NCBI RefSeq assembly: GCF_006352025.1
Contig: NZ_CP040937.1
Span: 1-64,000 of the forward strand
Direction of reading: 5' to 3'
Length of the DNA: 64,000 bases
Origin: Hymenobacter sp. DG01
GTDB lineage: Bacteria > Bacteroidota > Bacteroidia > Cytophagales > Hymenobacteraceae
The notes below the pieces were generated by a model. That model worked only from the letters and a program-made list of their open reading frames with translations. It made no database searches and was not told where the DNA came from. The translations under genes were made by a program, and so were the position numbers. Each line of letters starts with the position of its first letter. Positions within the stretch are counted from its first letter, which is position 1. This document shows, piece by piece, positions 43,590 to 52,725 of the stretch.

Positions 43590-43618
43590 AAAGAGCGACC
43601 CCACCGGGGCCACTCTTT
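43590..43618. terminator. Bidirectional terminator between DUF305 and DUF6122 genes
   Basis: AAAGAGCGACCCC (43590-43602) and GGGGCCACTCTTT (43606-43618) form a 13-bp stem with two G-U pairs and a 3-nt loop. A residues flank it on the left and T residues on the right, so both strands have a T tract after the stem. Confidence 0.65.
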
Positions 43619-43643
43619 TTCATCGGTGCCGGAGAGCAGCCAT

Positions 43644-44273
43644 CTAGTATTTTTTATTGGCCAGCAGCCAGTCCTGCAGCATCTTGATTTCCATTTTCTG
43701 GTCCGTGATAATTTGCTGGGCCAGGGCCTTGGTCGTGTTCTCGCGGCCGTACTTGAGCAGCGCATCGGAATTCTCCACGGCGGCCTGATGGTGGTCAATC
43801 ATGAGCTGTGCAAAATCAAAGTCTGGGTCGCCGGTTAACGGGCGAAGGTCCACTGCCTTCATCATTTGCATCATATTCATCATCTGCAAAGCATTGAACT
43901 CTGGCACGGCCGGGGCATGCGCCGGGTGGCCCGTCAGAAAGGCATTGAACTGGGCGATTTCCGCCTGCTGCTTGTCGATGATGGTCTGGGCCATCTGCTT
44001 CATAGTGGCGTCCTTGCCACTTTTCAACTCCTCCTGACTGTTTTTAATAGCCACCTGATGGTGCATAATCATCATGCTGGCATAGTCGTTATCGGGGTCT
44101 TGCGTTTTGGGCATTGCTTCCATCATGGCCATGCTCTCATGCATATTACGCATGTAAACGCTCTCATCATGCTTGATGAGTTCAAGACCATCAGAATCAT
44201 CTTTATTGCACGCAGTCAGCGTGCCAAAGGCTAGGATAGAAGCAAGCAGGGGAAGTCGAAGAGAACGGAGCAT
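43644..44273 (-). CDS. DUF305 lipoprotein with two repeats
   Basis: The 209-residue protein has a lipoprotein signal (AFGTLTAC, Cys22), then two DUF305 units: DYASMMIMHHQVAIKNSQEE and DFAQLMIDHHQAAVENSDAL, each with paired His, joined by a Met-rich stretch (NMHESMAMMEAMPK; LQMMNMMQMMKAV). The methionines and histidines suggest Cu(I)/Ag(I) binding in the periplasm. A terminator follows directly at 43618. It lies 120 bp after the AraC gene end, on the same strand. Confidence 0.82.
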   Translation of the reverse strand: MLRSLRLPLLASILAFGTLTACNKDDSDGLELIKHDESVYMRNMHESMAMMEAMPKTQDPDNDYASMMIMHHQVAIKNSQEELKSGKDATMKQMAQTIIDKQQAEIAQFNAFLTGHPAHAPAVPEFNALQMMNMMQMMKAVDLRPLTGDPDFDFAQLMIDHHQAAVENSDALLKYGRENTTKALAQQIITDQKMEIKMLQDWLLANKKY

Positions 44274-44392
44274 GGTAAGAGGGATTTAGGTACACAGGTA
44301 ACGAAAGTGTCACCCCTGACTAAACGGTGGAATACCGCCTCCGTTTGCTCACAATTGAACCTAAAACGTTGTAAAGTTTCCAGTCTGAACCT

Positions 44393-45028
44393 TTAAACAA
44401 GGTTGGAAAGGCTCACGCGCCCGGCGCTGCCCGGCCCTAAGCGCTGGTAGTCCGAAGGCGACATGCCCGTTACCTGCCGGAACTGATTGGTCAGGTGGGC
44501 GGCGCTGCTATAGCCGAGCAGTTTGGCCACGCTGGCTACGTTTTCATCTTGGTAGCTGAGCAACTCCTTGGCGCGCTCCACCTTTTGGCGAATGATGTAC
44601 TTCTCCAGCGTCAGGCCCTCGCGCACCGAGAACTGGTGTGACAAGTAGGCGTAGGACCGCCCTATCCGCTGGCTGATGAAGTGAGAATAGGTGTGAAACG
44701 GCTGCAGCTCAACCGGGGTGTAGTGAATCAGCTCTACCACCAGAGCCTTCACCTGCTCTACCAGCTGATCGCGGGGATCCTCCACCAGGGCAAAGCCATA
44801 GGCCTGCAGGGCTTCCTGCACCACGTGCTCCTGTATTGGACTGCCATCAGCCATGCGCACATTAGCCGCCCCCAGGGCTACGCCTTCCACCACCAGCCCG
44901 GCCTTCTCCAGCTCGCGCTGCACCACCCGCAGGCAGCGGGGGCACACCATGTTGCGGATGGAGAGGCGCACTGCCCCGGCCGCGGGGGGCGGTAGGGTGG
45001 AAGTGGCGGACTGTGTCACGATTTTCAT
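44393..45028 (-). CDS. AraC-family regulator with N-terminal CxxC metal-sensor-like domain
   Basis: Of 211 residues, the first 80 hold an HMA-like segment: VRLSIRNMVCPRCLRVVQRE (Cys29, Cys32), then a small alpha-beta pattern like HMA chaperones. The C-terminal 100 residues are an AraC DNA-binding domain (FSVREGLTLEKYIIRQKVERA, VAKLLGYSSAAHLTNQFRQV, GMSPSDYQRL). Joining a soft-metal CxxC to an AraC domain suggests a one-component copper sensor. It overlaps the cupredoxin gene by 4 bp and is the third gene of the copA operon. A paralogue sits at 58399. Confidence 0.8.
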   Translation of the reverse strand: MKIVTQSATSTLPPPAAGAVRLSIRNMVCPRCLRVVQRELEKAGLVVEGVALGAANVRMADGSPIQEHVVQEALQAYGFALVEDPRDQLVEQVKALVVELIHYTPVELQPFHTYSHFISQRIGRSYAYLSHQFSVREGLTLEKYIIRQKVERAKELLSYQDENVASVAKLLGYSSAAHLTNQFRQVTGMSPSDYQRLGPGSAGRVSLSNLV

Positions 45029-45402
45029 TTTACGACCAGGCTTCCCCGCAGCATGTGCATGCCGCAGGTGAAAGCAAAGGTACCGGCTTGCTGGGGCAAA
45101 AACTCAATAGCCGTAGTTTTAAACGGGGCCAGGTCGCGCCGGATGTTAAAGTCGGGCAGCAGCAGCTCCTCAGAGCAGCTGTTTTCCTCATCGCGGTAAA
45201 AGTTGAGCTGCACGGGCTTGCCGCGTTCCACCTCAATGACGTCAGGCGAGTAGCCGCCCTTCACCATGATGTCGACCTGCTGGATGCCCGCCGACGAGGA
45301 AACGGCCGCGGCCACCCGGTGCGGGGCCAGAAAGAAAAACCAGCCGACAAAGACTAGCAGGCCTACGCCTGCCAGGGTTACGATTAGCTGAGTGGTATCC
45401 AT
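45025..45402 (-). CDS. Membrane-anchored cupredoxin-like protein
   Basis: The 125-residue protein has one N-terminal membrane helix (LIVTLAGVGLLVFVGWFFFL) and a cupredoxin_1 domain: VDIMVKGGYSPDVIEVERGK, LNFYRDEENSCSEELLLPDF, and FAFTCGMHMLRGSLVV, in which the closing Cys, His and Met match type I copper ligands. Faces the periplasm. It lies 34 bp after copA and overlaps the AraC gene, so the operon couples export, a periplasmic copper acceptor and a regulator. Confidence 0.82.
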   Translation of the reverse strand: MDTTQLIVTLAGVGLLVFVGWFFFLAPHRVAAAVSSSAGIQQVDIMVKGGYSPDVIEVERGKPVQLNFYRDEENSCSEELLLPDFNIRRDLAPFKTTAIEFLPQQAGTFAFTCGMHMLRGSLVVK

Positions 45403-45436
45403 AGGGGAACGTACAAAAAGGAAAGAAAAGGCCGCC

Positions 45437-47767
45437 TTATGCGGTCCGCTTATAAGCGCGCAGGCGCAGTGAGTTAGTAAGGACGGATACCGAGCTCAGG
45501 GCCATGGCCCCGGCGGCCAGCATGGGCGAGAGCAGCCAGCCGGTGAGCGGGAAGAGCAGGCCGGCAGCAATAGGAATGCCCAGCGTGTTGTAGATGAAGG
45601 CAAAGAACAGGTTCTGCTTGATCGTACGCATGGTCTGGCGCGAGAGGTCAATGGCCGTGACCACGCCCTGCAAATCCGAGCGCATGAGCGTGATACCAGC
45701 CGCTTCCATGGCCACGTCAGTGCCGCCACCCATGGCCAGGCCGATGTCGGCCTGGGCCAGCGCGGGCGCGTCGTTGATACCGTCACCAACCATGGCTACC
45801 ACGCGGCCTTCGGCTTGCAGCTCCTTCACCTTACCGGCCTTATCGGCGGGCAGCACCTCGGCAAAGTAGCGCTTGATGCCTACCTGTTCGGCTACCTTGG
45901 CGGCGGTTTGCGGGTTGTCGCCGGTCATCATCACCACCTCAATGCCTTGTTGCTGCAAATGGCGAATCGCGGCCACCGACGTGTCGCGTACGGTATCGGC
46001 TACCCCAATCAGGGCTACCACCTGCCCGCCCATCGCGGCGTACAGTACGGTCTTGGCCTGGTCCAGCAGCTGCGCGGCAGCCTGCTCGGCCGCGGCCGTC
46101 ATCGGCACCTGGTGCTCGTCGAGCAGGCGGCGGTTGCCCAGCAAAATGGCCTGCCCGTCCACCGTGGCACTGGCCCCACGGCCTTCCAAGGCCTGAAACG
46201 CGGTGGCCGTCAGCGCCGCGGCGCCCTGGGCATCGGCGTAGCGCACCACAGCTTCGGCCAATGGATGCTCCGACTGGCGCTCCACAGCGGCCAGCAGGGG
46301 CAGCAGGCGGTCAGTAGCTTCGCCGTTGACGGGCAAGAAGTCCGTCACGCTGGGCTCCCCGCGGGTGATAGTGCCGGTTTTGTCGAGCAGCACGGTGGTC
46401 ACCTTCTCCGCTTTCTCCAGGGCCTCGGCATTGCGAATCAGCACGCCGTGCTCGGCCCCCTTACCGGTGCCCACCATAATGGCTGTGGGCGTGGCCAGGC
46501 CCAGGGCGCAGGGACAGGCGATGATGAGCACGGCCACAAAGTTGACCAGCGCCAGCGGCAGGCGCGTGGCCTCGGGGGCGAAATCAAACCAGAGCACGAA
46601 GGTGACGATGGCAATCATGACCACGACCGGCACGAACACGGCACTGACCTTGTCGGCCAGCTGCTGAATGGGGGCACGGCTGCCCTGCGCTTCCTCCACC
46701 AGCTTCACAATCTGCGCCAGCATGGTTTCGGCGCCCACTTTGCTGACGCGAAAGCGGAACGAGCCGGTCTTGTTGAGGGTGGCCCCGAACACGTGGTCGC
46801 CTTCCTTCTTTTCCACCGGCAGGCTCTCGCCGGTGAGCATGCTCTCGTCCACGGCCGAGTGACCACTGAGCAATACCCCATCGGTGGCCACCTTCTCGCC
46901 GGGGCGCACCACCACTTCGTCGCCAGGCACGACCTGCTCGATGGGCACGTCTACTTCCTGTCCGTCCCGTACTAGGCGGGCGGTTTTGGCTTGCAGTCCC
47001 ATCAGGGCCTTGATGGCGGCCGAGGTCTTGGACTTGGCCCGGCTCTCCAGCACCTTGCCCAGCAGAATCAGGGCAATGATAGTGGCCGTGGTGTCGTAGT
47101 ATACCTCGGGCATGATGCCACGCTGCATAAACCAATGGGGAATCACCGTAGCGGCCAGGCTGTAGAGAAAGGCCGCGCCGGTGCCCACGGCGATGAGCGT
47201 GTCCATGCTGGCGGTGCGGTGCCGGAAGCCATTCCAGGCCGAGACGTAAAACTCGCGGCCGCTGTAGAGCAGCACGGGCAATGTAAGGACCAGCAGCACG
47301 TAGTTGAGCAGCGGCGTCGGGATCAGGTTCATCATCCGGGGCCAGAGCATGAGCATGCTCAGCGGCATGATGACGACGGCCAATCCCACCGCTACCCGGA
47401 AGCGACGCTTGAGCTTCAGGTAGGCCTCGGCCTTGCGCTGGTCCAGCTCCTGGTCGGAAGCCAGCACGTTGGGCGAAGCCGGCGCGACCGGCTCGTGCAC
47501 ACCGTAGCCGGCCTGCTCCACGGCCGCCTTCAGGCCGGCGCGGTCAATCTGGCCCGGCAGGTACTCGATGGTGGCCTTTTCGCTGGCCAGGTTTACGGTG
47601 GCGCGCTGCACGCCGGGCGTGCGGCTGAGCGCCTTCTCCACAAAGTTGGAGCAGGACGCGCAGGTCATGCCCTCGATGTTAAGCATGGCGGTCTCGGTGC
47701 CGCCAGCGGGCGCCGCCGGCTGGGCGGGTGCCGCCGGGGTGGGGTGATGATCGGGTATGGTTTCCAC
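45437..47767 (-). CDS. copA: Cu(I)-exporting P1B ATPase CopA
   Basis: The 776-residue ATPase has a His/Pro-rich N-tail, one HMA domain (EGMTCASC, Cys36 and Cys39), eight helices, MLTGESLPV, the membrane motif IIACPCALG (Cys418 and Cys420), phosphorylated Asp462 in [16 protein letters not shown] and [10 protein letters not shown]. The final helices contain [19 protein letters not shown], the M-S-S pattern that completes a Cu(I) site. It pumps Cu(I) to the periplasm. Before its start lies the 14-bp element shared with two HMA chaperone genes (47847-47860, minus strand). The operon continues with the cupredoxin and AraC genes. Confidence 0.92.
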   Translation of the reverse strand: METIPDHHPTPAAPAQPAAPAGGTETAMLNIEGMTCASCSNFVEKALSRTPGVQRATVNLASEKATIEYLPGQIDRAGLKAAVEQAGYGVHEPVAPASPNVLASDQELDQRKAEAYLKLKRRFRVAVGLAVVIMPLSMLMLWPRMMNLIPTPLLNYVLLVLTLPVLLYSGREFYVSAWNGFRHRTASMDTLIAVGTGAAFLYSLAATVIPHWFMQRGIMPEVYYDTTATIIALILLGKVLESRAKSKTSAAIKALMGLQAKTARLVRDGQEVDVPIEQVVPGDEVVVRPGEKVATDGVLLSGHSAVDESMLTGESLPVEKKEGDHVFGATLNKTGSFRFRVSKVGAETMLAQIVKLVEEAQGSRAPIQQLADKVSAVFVPVVVMIAIVTFVLWFDFAPEATRLPLALVNFVAVLIIACPCALGLATPTAIMVGTGKGAEHGVLIRNAEALEKAEKVTTVLLDKTGTITRGEPSVTDFLPVNGEATDRLLPLLAAVERQSEHPLAEAVVRYADAQGAAALTATAFQALEGRGASATVDGQAILLGNRRLLDEHQVPMTAAAEQAAAQLLDQAKTVLYAAMGGQVVALIGVADTVRDTSVAAIRHLQQQGIEVVMMTGDNPQTAAKVAEQVGIKRYFAEVLPADKAGKVKELQAEGRVVAMVGDGINDAPALAQADIGLAMGGGTDVAMEAAGITLMRSDLQGVVTAIDLSRQTMRTIKQNLFFAFIYNTLGIPIAAGLLFPLTGWLLSPMLAAGAMALSSVSVLTNSLRLRAYKRTA

Positions 47768-48130
47768 GAGTAGTAGCGTTGGTGGGGAGCGGTAAGTTGC
47801 TCGTTGTGGTCAACACGAAGTAAACTGGCTTCGGTACCCAATAGATGTGCAGAATTGAGCTTTGCGCTTACAACATTTGCATACCCCGTCGTCCAGTGTG
47901 CCGGCACGTACACAATTCAGTCGCTGAGCTTATAAGATTTCCAGCATAGCCCGGGTGTACTCCCAGCGGGTCAAAACCAGAACGGGGCCTGGGAAGGCCC
48001 GCAGACGCTGAAAAGGCCATTTCTGGGGCGGTAGGGGAGGAAAGGGGCTTAGCCGCCGAGCTAGGGAGGCCAGAGTAGCAGTAGAATACTATGTAAACCT
48101 TTCCCATAATTTTGCAGTTGACCTGTACCA
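47768..48130. other. Divergent regulatory region between copA and the His-rich protein gene
   Basis: No gene is seen in about 360 bp. It holds GCTCAATTCTGCAC on the minus strand at 47860-47847, 79 bp before the copA ATG. TAATTTTG at 48107-48114 on the plus strand is a perfect -7 element 16 bp before the ATG at 48131; no TTG is seen at the -33 distance. Both divergent operons could be controlled from here. Confidence 0.55.
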
Positions 48131-48661
48131 ATGTTCCGACTCCAGACCCATTCCCGACGCGCGATGGCGACCTCCTTACTGGTGGTCTTCCTCAACGTGT
48201 TCTTTGGGCAGGTCTTCTGTGCGTTGGTAATGCCAGCGGCCCCGGCTCAAGCCATGGCGTCGCACAAGCACCCGGCCGGCACGCCGGCGCATGAGCACCC
48301 GCAGCCAGCGTCGTCCAAGCACCAGGCGCCCCATTCCCATGGGGCTGGCCTCAACGCGACGGCGGCTCACCACCACGACGAGCGCAAAGCCCCCGCTTCC
48401 GGGACCTCGCACCAGCACGGCCCTAAGGGTGCCTGCTGCCAGGATGATGCCGCAACCGTGTGGGCCTCGCTGGCGCATCCGCCCAAGGCGGGAATTGAGA
48501 AAATGGCGTTCATGCCGGTGGCTCTGCCGCCAGCACCCCTGACCGTCGTGTTCCGCTTTCAGCAGTGGGACCGTTCGCGTCCCGTGCTGCTGGTGGCGCG
48601 GCGGCAATTAAAGCCCAAAATACCCGACATCCGCATTTTCATCCAGTCGCTGACTGTCTGA
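48131..48661 (+). CDS. Exported His-rich protein, probable periplasmic metal binder
   Basis: The 176-residue product begins with a signal-like helix (LLVVFLNVFFGQVFCALVMP), then a segment of about 70 residues dense in histidine (SHKHPAGTPAHEHPQ, SKHQAPHSHG, AAHHHDERK, SHQHG), a CC pair, and an end reading RRQLKPKIPDIRIFIQSLTV. That end recurs in uncharacterised Bacteroidota proteins of copper loci, from memory. Cu(II) or Ni/Zn buffering is likely. It is divergent from copA and has its own promoter at 48107. Confidence 0.7.
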   Translation: MFRLQTHSRRAMATSLLVVFLNVFFGQVFCALVMPAAPAQAMASHKHPAGTPAHEHPQPASSKHQAPHSHGAGLNATAAHHHDERKAPASGTSHQHGPKGACCQDDAATVWASLAHPPKAGIEKMAFMPVALPPAPLTVVFRFQQWDRSRPVLLVARRQLKPKIPDIRIFIQSLTV

Positions 48662-48676
48662 TTTTTCCGACGCGCT

Positions 48677-48722
48677 AAGGCTCGCGCCGGCATAGCTGTG
48701 CTATGTCCGGGGCGGGCCTTTT
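48677..48722 (+). terminator. Intrinsic terminator after the His-rich gene
   Basis: AAGGCTCGCGCCGGCATAGC (48677-48696) pairs with GCTATGTCCGGGGCGGGCCTT (48700-48720, with a few mismatches) around TGT, followed by TT. A long, GC-rich stem 16 bp after the stop codon. Confidence 0.7.
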
Positions 48723-48791
48723 CGTTTGCCCGTCGCGCGTGGTCCGGCCGCGCCCCTTCCCCTTTTTCTTCCTGGTTTTTTCCTCCCGGCA

Positions 48792-48923
48792 ATGAAGAGT
48801 TGTTGCGAAGAAGCTGGTACGCCGCCCCGCCGAGGGCCGGGCCGTCGCCTGCTCTCCTACTTGCTCTACGCCGTGCTGGCCGCCACGCTGGGCTTCGTGC
48901 TCTGGCAGCAGTGGCAGGCCTAA
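48792..48923 (+). CDS. Very small single-helix membrane protein with CC motif
   Basis: The 43-residue product MKSCCEEAGTPPRRGPGRRL continues into one membrane helix (LLYAVLAATLGFVLWQQWQA). The cytosolic end carries vicinal cysteines. Small CC-TM proteins of this kind are encoded beside metal genes in Bacteroidota. It is 66 bp before the HMBD lipoprotein gene. No function known; confidence is limited by size. Confidence 0.5.
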   Translation: MKSCCEEAGTPPRRGPGRRLLSYLLYAVLAATLGFVLWQQWQA

Positions 48924-48989
48924 GCACTGGCTGGAGCCCTGGGCCGCCTTGAGAAGCGCCCCCCCTTTTCATCACTCATTTCCTCCCCC

Positions 48990-49952
48990 ATGCATCGCGT
49001 ACCCCTTTCGCTGCTGGCCCTGGCCAGCGTCCTGACCATGGCCGGCTGCTCTTCCGAAACCGAGTCGAGTAGTGCCACCAACACCGTAACCACGCCCACG
49101 GATGCGCCAGCCGGCGCCGGGGCGGATCACGGCGCCGGCCACACCTATGCCTGCCCCATGCACCCCGAGGTGACCAGCACCAAGGCCGGGGAGACTTGCC
49201 CCAAGTGCGGCATGAAGCTCGAACACAACGATCAGGCGGCCGGCAACGGCAAAGCCTACGCCATGAAGTTTGAGCCGCAGCCCATGCAACTCACGGCCGG
49301 GCAGCCCTCGCAGCTCGTCTTCACCCCCCAGGAAGTCGGCAACGAGGTCGCGCCCGTGCCCCTGGCCCTGGTGCACGAAAAGAAAATTCACCTGATCATC
49401 GTCAGCAAGGACCTGGGCCAGTTCTACCACGAACACCCCGACTATACTGCCCAGGGCAACTATCAGGTCACCTACACCTTTCCCAAGGGCGGCGACTACG
49501 TGCTGTTTCAGGACTACACGCCCACGGGAGCCGGCCACCAGCTGGGCCGCCAGCCCATCACGGTGCAGGGCCCGAAGTACGCCCCGGTAACGTTCAAAAA
49601 TGATGACATGCAGTGGGAGCAGGACGGCTACCAGGCCACGCTTTCCTTTGACAAGCCGCTCACCACGGGTCAGCTGCTGGGCATGAGCATCACCATCCAA
49701 AAGGACGGCCAGCCGGTCACTGACCTGGACAACTACCTCGGTGCCCTTGGCCACGTGGTGGTCATTAGCCAGGACACGGAGCGCTACCTGCACGTGCATC
49801 CCAATGACCAAGCCGACAAAGGCCCGCGGATCGGCTTCAACACCAACTTCGAAGCTCCCGGCCTCTACCGCGTCTTCCTGCAGTTCAACCACGGCGGTAA
49901 GATCCATACCGGCGACTTCACTATCAACGTGAAGGGCACGGCCGCTAGCTGA
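48990..49952 (+). CDS. Lipoprotein with heavy-metal-binding domain and cupredoxin/FixG-like body
   Basis: The 320-residue lipoprotein (TMAGC, Cys20) has a Thr/Ser linker, an HMBD near 53-78 (YACPMHPEV...CPKCGMKL) and then about 230 residues of beta-strand pattern: QLVFTPQEVGNEVAPVPLAL, HLIIVSKDLGQFYHEHPDYT, GALGHVVVISQDTERYLHVHP and RVFLQFNHGGKIHTGDF. The repeated H-x-H pairs (YHEHP, YLHVHP) and GKIHTGDF could bind copper. Similar two-domain proteins occur in copper loci; the precise function is unknown. It starts a run of three envelope metal-protein genes. Confidence 0.75.
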   Translation: MHRVPLSLLALASVLTMAGCSSETESSSATNTVTTPTDAPAGAGADHGAGHTYACPMHPEVTSTKAGETCPKCGMKLEHNDQAAGNGKAYAMKFEPQPMQLTAGQPSQLVFTPQEVGNEVAPVPLALVHEKKIHLIIVSKDLGQFYHEHPDYTAQGNYQVTYTFPKGGDYVLFQDYTPTGAGHQLGRQPITVQGPKYAPVTFKNDDMQWEQDGYQATLSFDKPLTTGQLLGMSITIQKDGQPVTDLDNYLGALGHVVVISQDTERYLHVHPNDQADKGPRIGFNTNFEAPGLYRVFLQFNHGGKIHTGDFTINVKGTAAS

Positions 49953-49994
49953 GGCATCCCTGTTTAGTTCCCTTTTTACAAACCATCCAACCCC

Positions 49995-50726
49995 ATGAAA
50001 AAAACCACTTTTTTCCTCGCCACCCTCTGTTCCGCGTTGCTGTTGAGCAGCTGCAACAATGAGAAAGCTGATGCCACCACTGCCGCCACGGAAAGCACCA
50101 TGGAAACCGCCACTACCGATGCCTCAGCGGGTTCCGGTGCGATGGCGGGCATGGATCATTCCAAGATGCGCAGTGAGACCTCAACCAGTGACTCTCCCAT
50201 GCTGATGGCCATGAACGATATGATGGCCAAAATGGACGCCATGAAGATGAAGGGCAACACCGACCACGATTTTGCCCACATGATGCTGGAGCACCACAAA
50301 GGTGCCCTGGCCATGGCCGACCTCGAGCTGCGCGACGGTAAGGACGCCACCATGCGGCAAATGGCCGAGAAGATCAAGGCCGATCAGCAAAAGGAAATCA
50401 GTGAGCTGGAGCCCATTGCTGAGCGGCTGGACTCCGCCCCCAATAACTACAAGCCACTGGATCCGACCGACCCCTTCACCAGCAAGATGAAGGCCTCCAT
50501 GGACGGTATGATGCAGAACCTGCCCAGCATGGTGGCCGACCCGGACATGAACTTCAACATGATGATGACGGTGCACCACCAAAGCGCCGTGGACATGGCC
50601 AAAGCCGAGGTGGCCCATGGCAAGGATACCAAACTCAAGGAGATGGCGCAGATGATGATTGATGCCCAGCAGAAGGAAATCGCCGAATTCAAGGCCTGGC
50701 ACGGCAAAAACGCCGACAAAATGTAA
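49995..50726 (+). CDS. DUF305 lipoprotein, Met-rich
   Basis: The 243-residue lipoprotein (LLLSSC, Cys20) has a Met/Ala/Thr-rich leader (GAMAGMDHSKM, MLMAMNDMMAKMDAMKMK) and two DUF305 units: DFAHMMLEHHKGALAMADLE and NFNMMMTVHHQSAVDMAKAE. The two units each end in a Glu/Gln-rich helix (QKEISELEPIA, QKEIAEFKAW). Probably a periplasmic copper or silver binder. It lies 42 bp after the HMBD lipoprotein gene. Third DUF305 protein of the window and the most Met-rich. Confidence 0.85.
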   Translation: MKKTTFFLATLCSALLLSSCNNEKADATTAATESTMETATTDASAGSGAMAGMDHSKMRSETSTSDSPMLMAMNDMMAKMDAMKMKGNTDHDFAHMMLEHHKGALAMADLELRDGKDATMRQMAEKIKADQQKEISELEPIAERLDSAPNNYKPLDPTDPFTSKMKASMDGMMQNLPSMVADPDMNFNMMMTVHHQSAVDMAKAEVAHGKDTKLKEMAQMMIDAQQKEIAEFKAWHGKNADKM

Positions 50727-50810
50727 TCCGGGTAGCCGGCGGTATTGGCTAAAGAAGCCTGTTGCCGGCTAGCTCATTGTTCCCCACTGCCCATTCGATA
50801 TTCTTTTTCC

Positions 50811-51368
50811 ATGAAGCTTTTCAGCATTTCCCTGACGGCCGCCGCTCTCCTAATCCTGTTTCCTCTGGCCTCACGGGCCCAGCACTCGCACGCCGGTGGC
50901 AAACCGGACGCCCACACCGCACCCGGCGAAACCCACGCCCACGTTGCTCCGCACGGCGGCGTAGTACGCACGGCCAACCCCTACCACATGGAGTTGGTGC
51001 CCCACCCCGGCGAACTGCACATCTACCTGTTGGCCGATAAAAATGCCTCCGTGCCCAGTAAGTCGCTCTCGGGCACGGTGATGGTGCAAACCACCGACAA
51101 CAAAACTATGACCGTGACGCTGGTAGCTGGTGGTACCGACCACCTGGTGGCCAAACTGCCCGCCGGGACGAAAGTACGCACGGCCATCGTCAGCCTGAAA
51201 GCCGATGGCAAAGCCATTAACACCCGCTTCGACAAGCTCGATGCGGGGGCTCAGGGTAGCAAGGCGGTTGGCGCCGCTTACGAGTGCCCCATGAAGTGCG
51301 AAGGCAGCGCCAGCTCGGAGCCTGGCACCTGCCCAAAGTGCGGCATGGCCCTCGTGAAAAAGGCCTAG
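50811..51368 (+). CDS. Secreted His-rich protein with C-terminal HMBD-like domain
   Basis: From ATG 50811 the product has a signal peptide (FSISLTAAALLILFPLASRA), a His-rich part (QHSHAGGKPDAHTAPGETHAH), a beta-rich middle (residues about 50-150) and a C-terminal metal domain YECPMKCEGSAS...CPKCGMALVKK. The usual CPMHP of HMBD is CPMKC here, so a Cys replaces the His, giving a variant site. An earlier start at 50745 would hide the signal peptide. It precedes the RND operon starting at 51472 and may be its metal-loading protein. Confidence 0.75.
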   Translation: MKLFSISLTAAALLILFPLASRAQHSHAGGKPDAHTAPGETHAHVAPHGGVVRTANPYHMELVPHPGELHIYLLADKNASVPSKSLSGTVMVQTTDNKTMTVTLVAGGTDHLVAKLPAGTKVRTAIVSLKADGKAINTRFDKLDAGAQGSKAVGAAYECPMKCEGSASSEPGTCPKCGMALVKKA

Positions 51369-51471
51369 GCGGAGCCTGCTTCTCGGACGCCCGGCGTCCG
51401 AACCCTCTCCGTCTCGGGCCGCTCGCCGCTGCAACGGTGGGCGGCCCCATGACGGGCTCTAACCTGACAAT

Positions 51472-52713
51472 ATGAAGTTTCTAAACCTGAAATGGGCAGC
51501 GCAAGGGCTGCTGGTGCTGGCGCTGATTGGGTTGCTCCTAGAAGACGCGCGGGCCCAAACCGCCATCAGCCTCGACAGCGCCGAAGCCCTCACGTTGCGG
51601 CGGCACCCACGGCTGCGGCAGTCTGATCGCGAAATCGAGGAGCAGCGCGCGCTCAAACGGGGCTCTTTCGCACCCGCCAACCCGGACTTTCTGTTCTCGG
51701 CGCCCACGGGGGAAATGTGGGCCCCCGGCGTAGTACAAACCATCGACTTGCCTAACGTCTACCGGCGCCAGCGCCAGGTGGCCCAGGCAGGTATTACCCT
51801 GGCCGAACGCAACCGCGAGGTGAGCCGGGCCAGCGTGCTGCGCGATACCCGCCTGGCCTACCTCAGCCTGCAGTTTGCCGAGGCGCAGGTGCGACAGCTT
51901 ACCTATCAGGACAGCCTGTTTCGCGCCCTGCGCGTGGCCACCGAGCGCCTGTTCGCCGCCGGCGAAGTCACCTCTCTGCAGCGCATCAGCACCGACGCCG
52001 AGGCGCGGCAGGTGACCGTGCAGCTGCAGCAGGCGACTGCCGACCAGCGCGCCGCCCAGCGCCGCCTGGGCTTGCTGTTGGGCCAACCCACTGCGGCCCT
52101 GACCACCACCACCGACCTGCGCCGCACCGGCCCCGAACTGGGGCAGGTGGGTGGGGCGCTGCTCAGCAGTCTGCCCGCCGAAGACAGCACCGCCCTGGTA
52201 CGCAGCCCTACGCTGGCGGCTGCCACCCAGAACGTGGCCTTGAGCCAGTCGGGCATCAGCTTAGTTCGAGCCCGGCGCACACCGGCTCTGACGGTGGGCT
52301 ATCAGAATCAGGGGTACGATTATTCGCCTACTCGCTACCGCTTCCAGTTTGGGGTATCGGTTCCCATCTGGTTCTGGACCTACCGCTCGCAGCTGCAGGC
52401 GGCTACGGCTCGCTCCCAGGCCGCCAACTATCAGCTCCAGGCCCAGCGGCTGGAGTTGAGTGGACAGTACCAGCAGGCCCTAGCTGACTCGCGCAAGTTT
52501 GCGGCCTCGCTGGGCTACTACGAACAAACCGGTCTGCCCCAGTCACAGGCCATTATCAGCCAATCCCAGCGCCTGTTCCGCGCCGGGGAAGTCAGCTACC
52601 TACAGCTGATTTTGAGCCTGAACCAGGCGTTCGCCATTCAGAATACCTACCTGACCACCATCCGCGACTACCGCCAGGCTTTGGTCGAGCTTAACTACCT
52701 GCGGGGCGAATAA
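51472..52713 (+). CDS. czcC: Outer-membrane efflux protein, CzcC/TolC family
   Basis: The 413-residue protein has a signal peptide (LLVLALIGLLLEDARAQT) and two coiled-coil halves, with the family hallmarks SLDSAEALTLRRHPRLRQSD, VQTIDLPNVYRRQRQVAQAG and, in the second half, VSVPIWFWTYRSQLQAATAR and QALVELNYLRGE at the end. Forms the outer-membrane duct for the RND pump encoded at 55167. It is the first gene of a run closely spaced to the pump (gaps 12, 11, 39 and 102 bp). Confidence 0.87.
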   Translation: MKFLNLKWAAQGLLVLALIGLLLEDARAQTAISLDSAEALTLRRHPRLRQSDREIEEQRALKRGSFAPANPDFLFSAPTGEMWAPGVVQTIDLPNVYRRQRQVAQAGITLAERNREVSRASVLRDTRLAYLSLQFAEAQVRQLTYQDSLFRALRVATERLFAAGEVTSLQRISTDAEARQVTVQLQQATADQRAAQRRLGLLLGQPTAALTTTTDLRRTGPELGQVGGALLSSLPAEDSTALVRSPTLAAATQNVALSQSGISLVRARRTPALTVGYQNQGYDYSPTRYRFQFGVSVPIWFWTYRSQLQAATARSQAANYQLQAQRLELSGQYQQALADSRKFAASLGYYEQTGLPQSQAIISQSQRLFRAGEVSYLQLILSLNQAFAIQNTYLTTIRDYRQALVELNYLRGE

Positions 52714-52725
52714 CCGTCAATCCTC

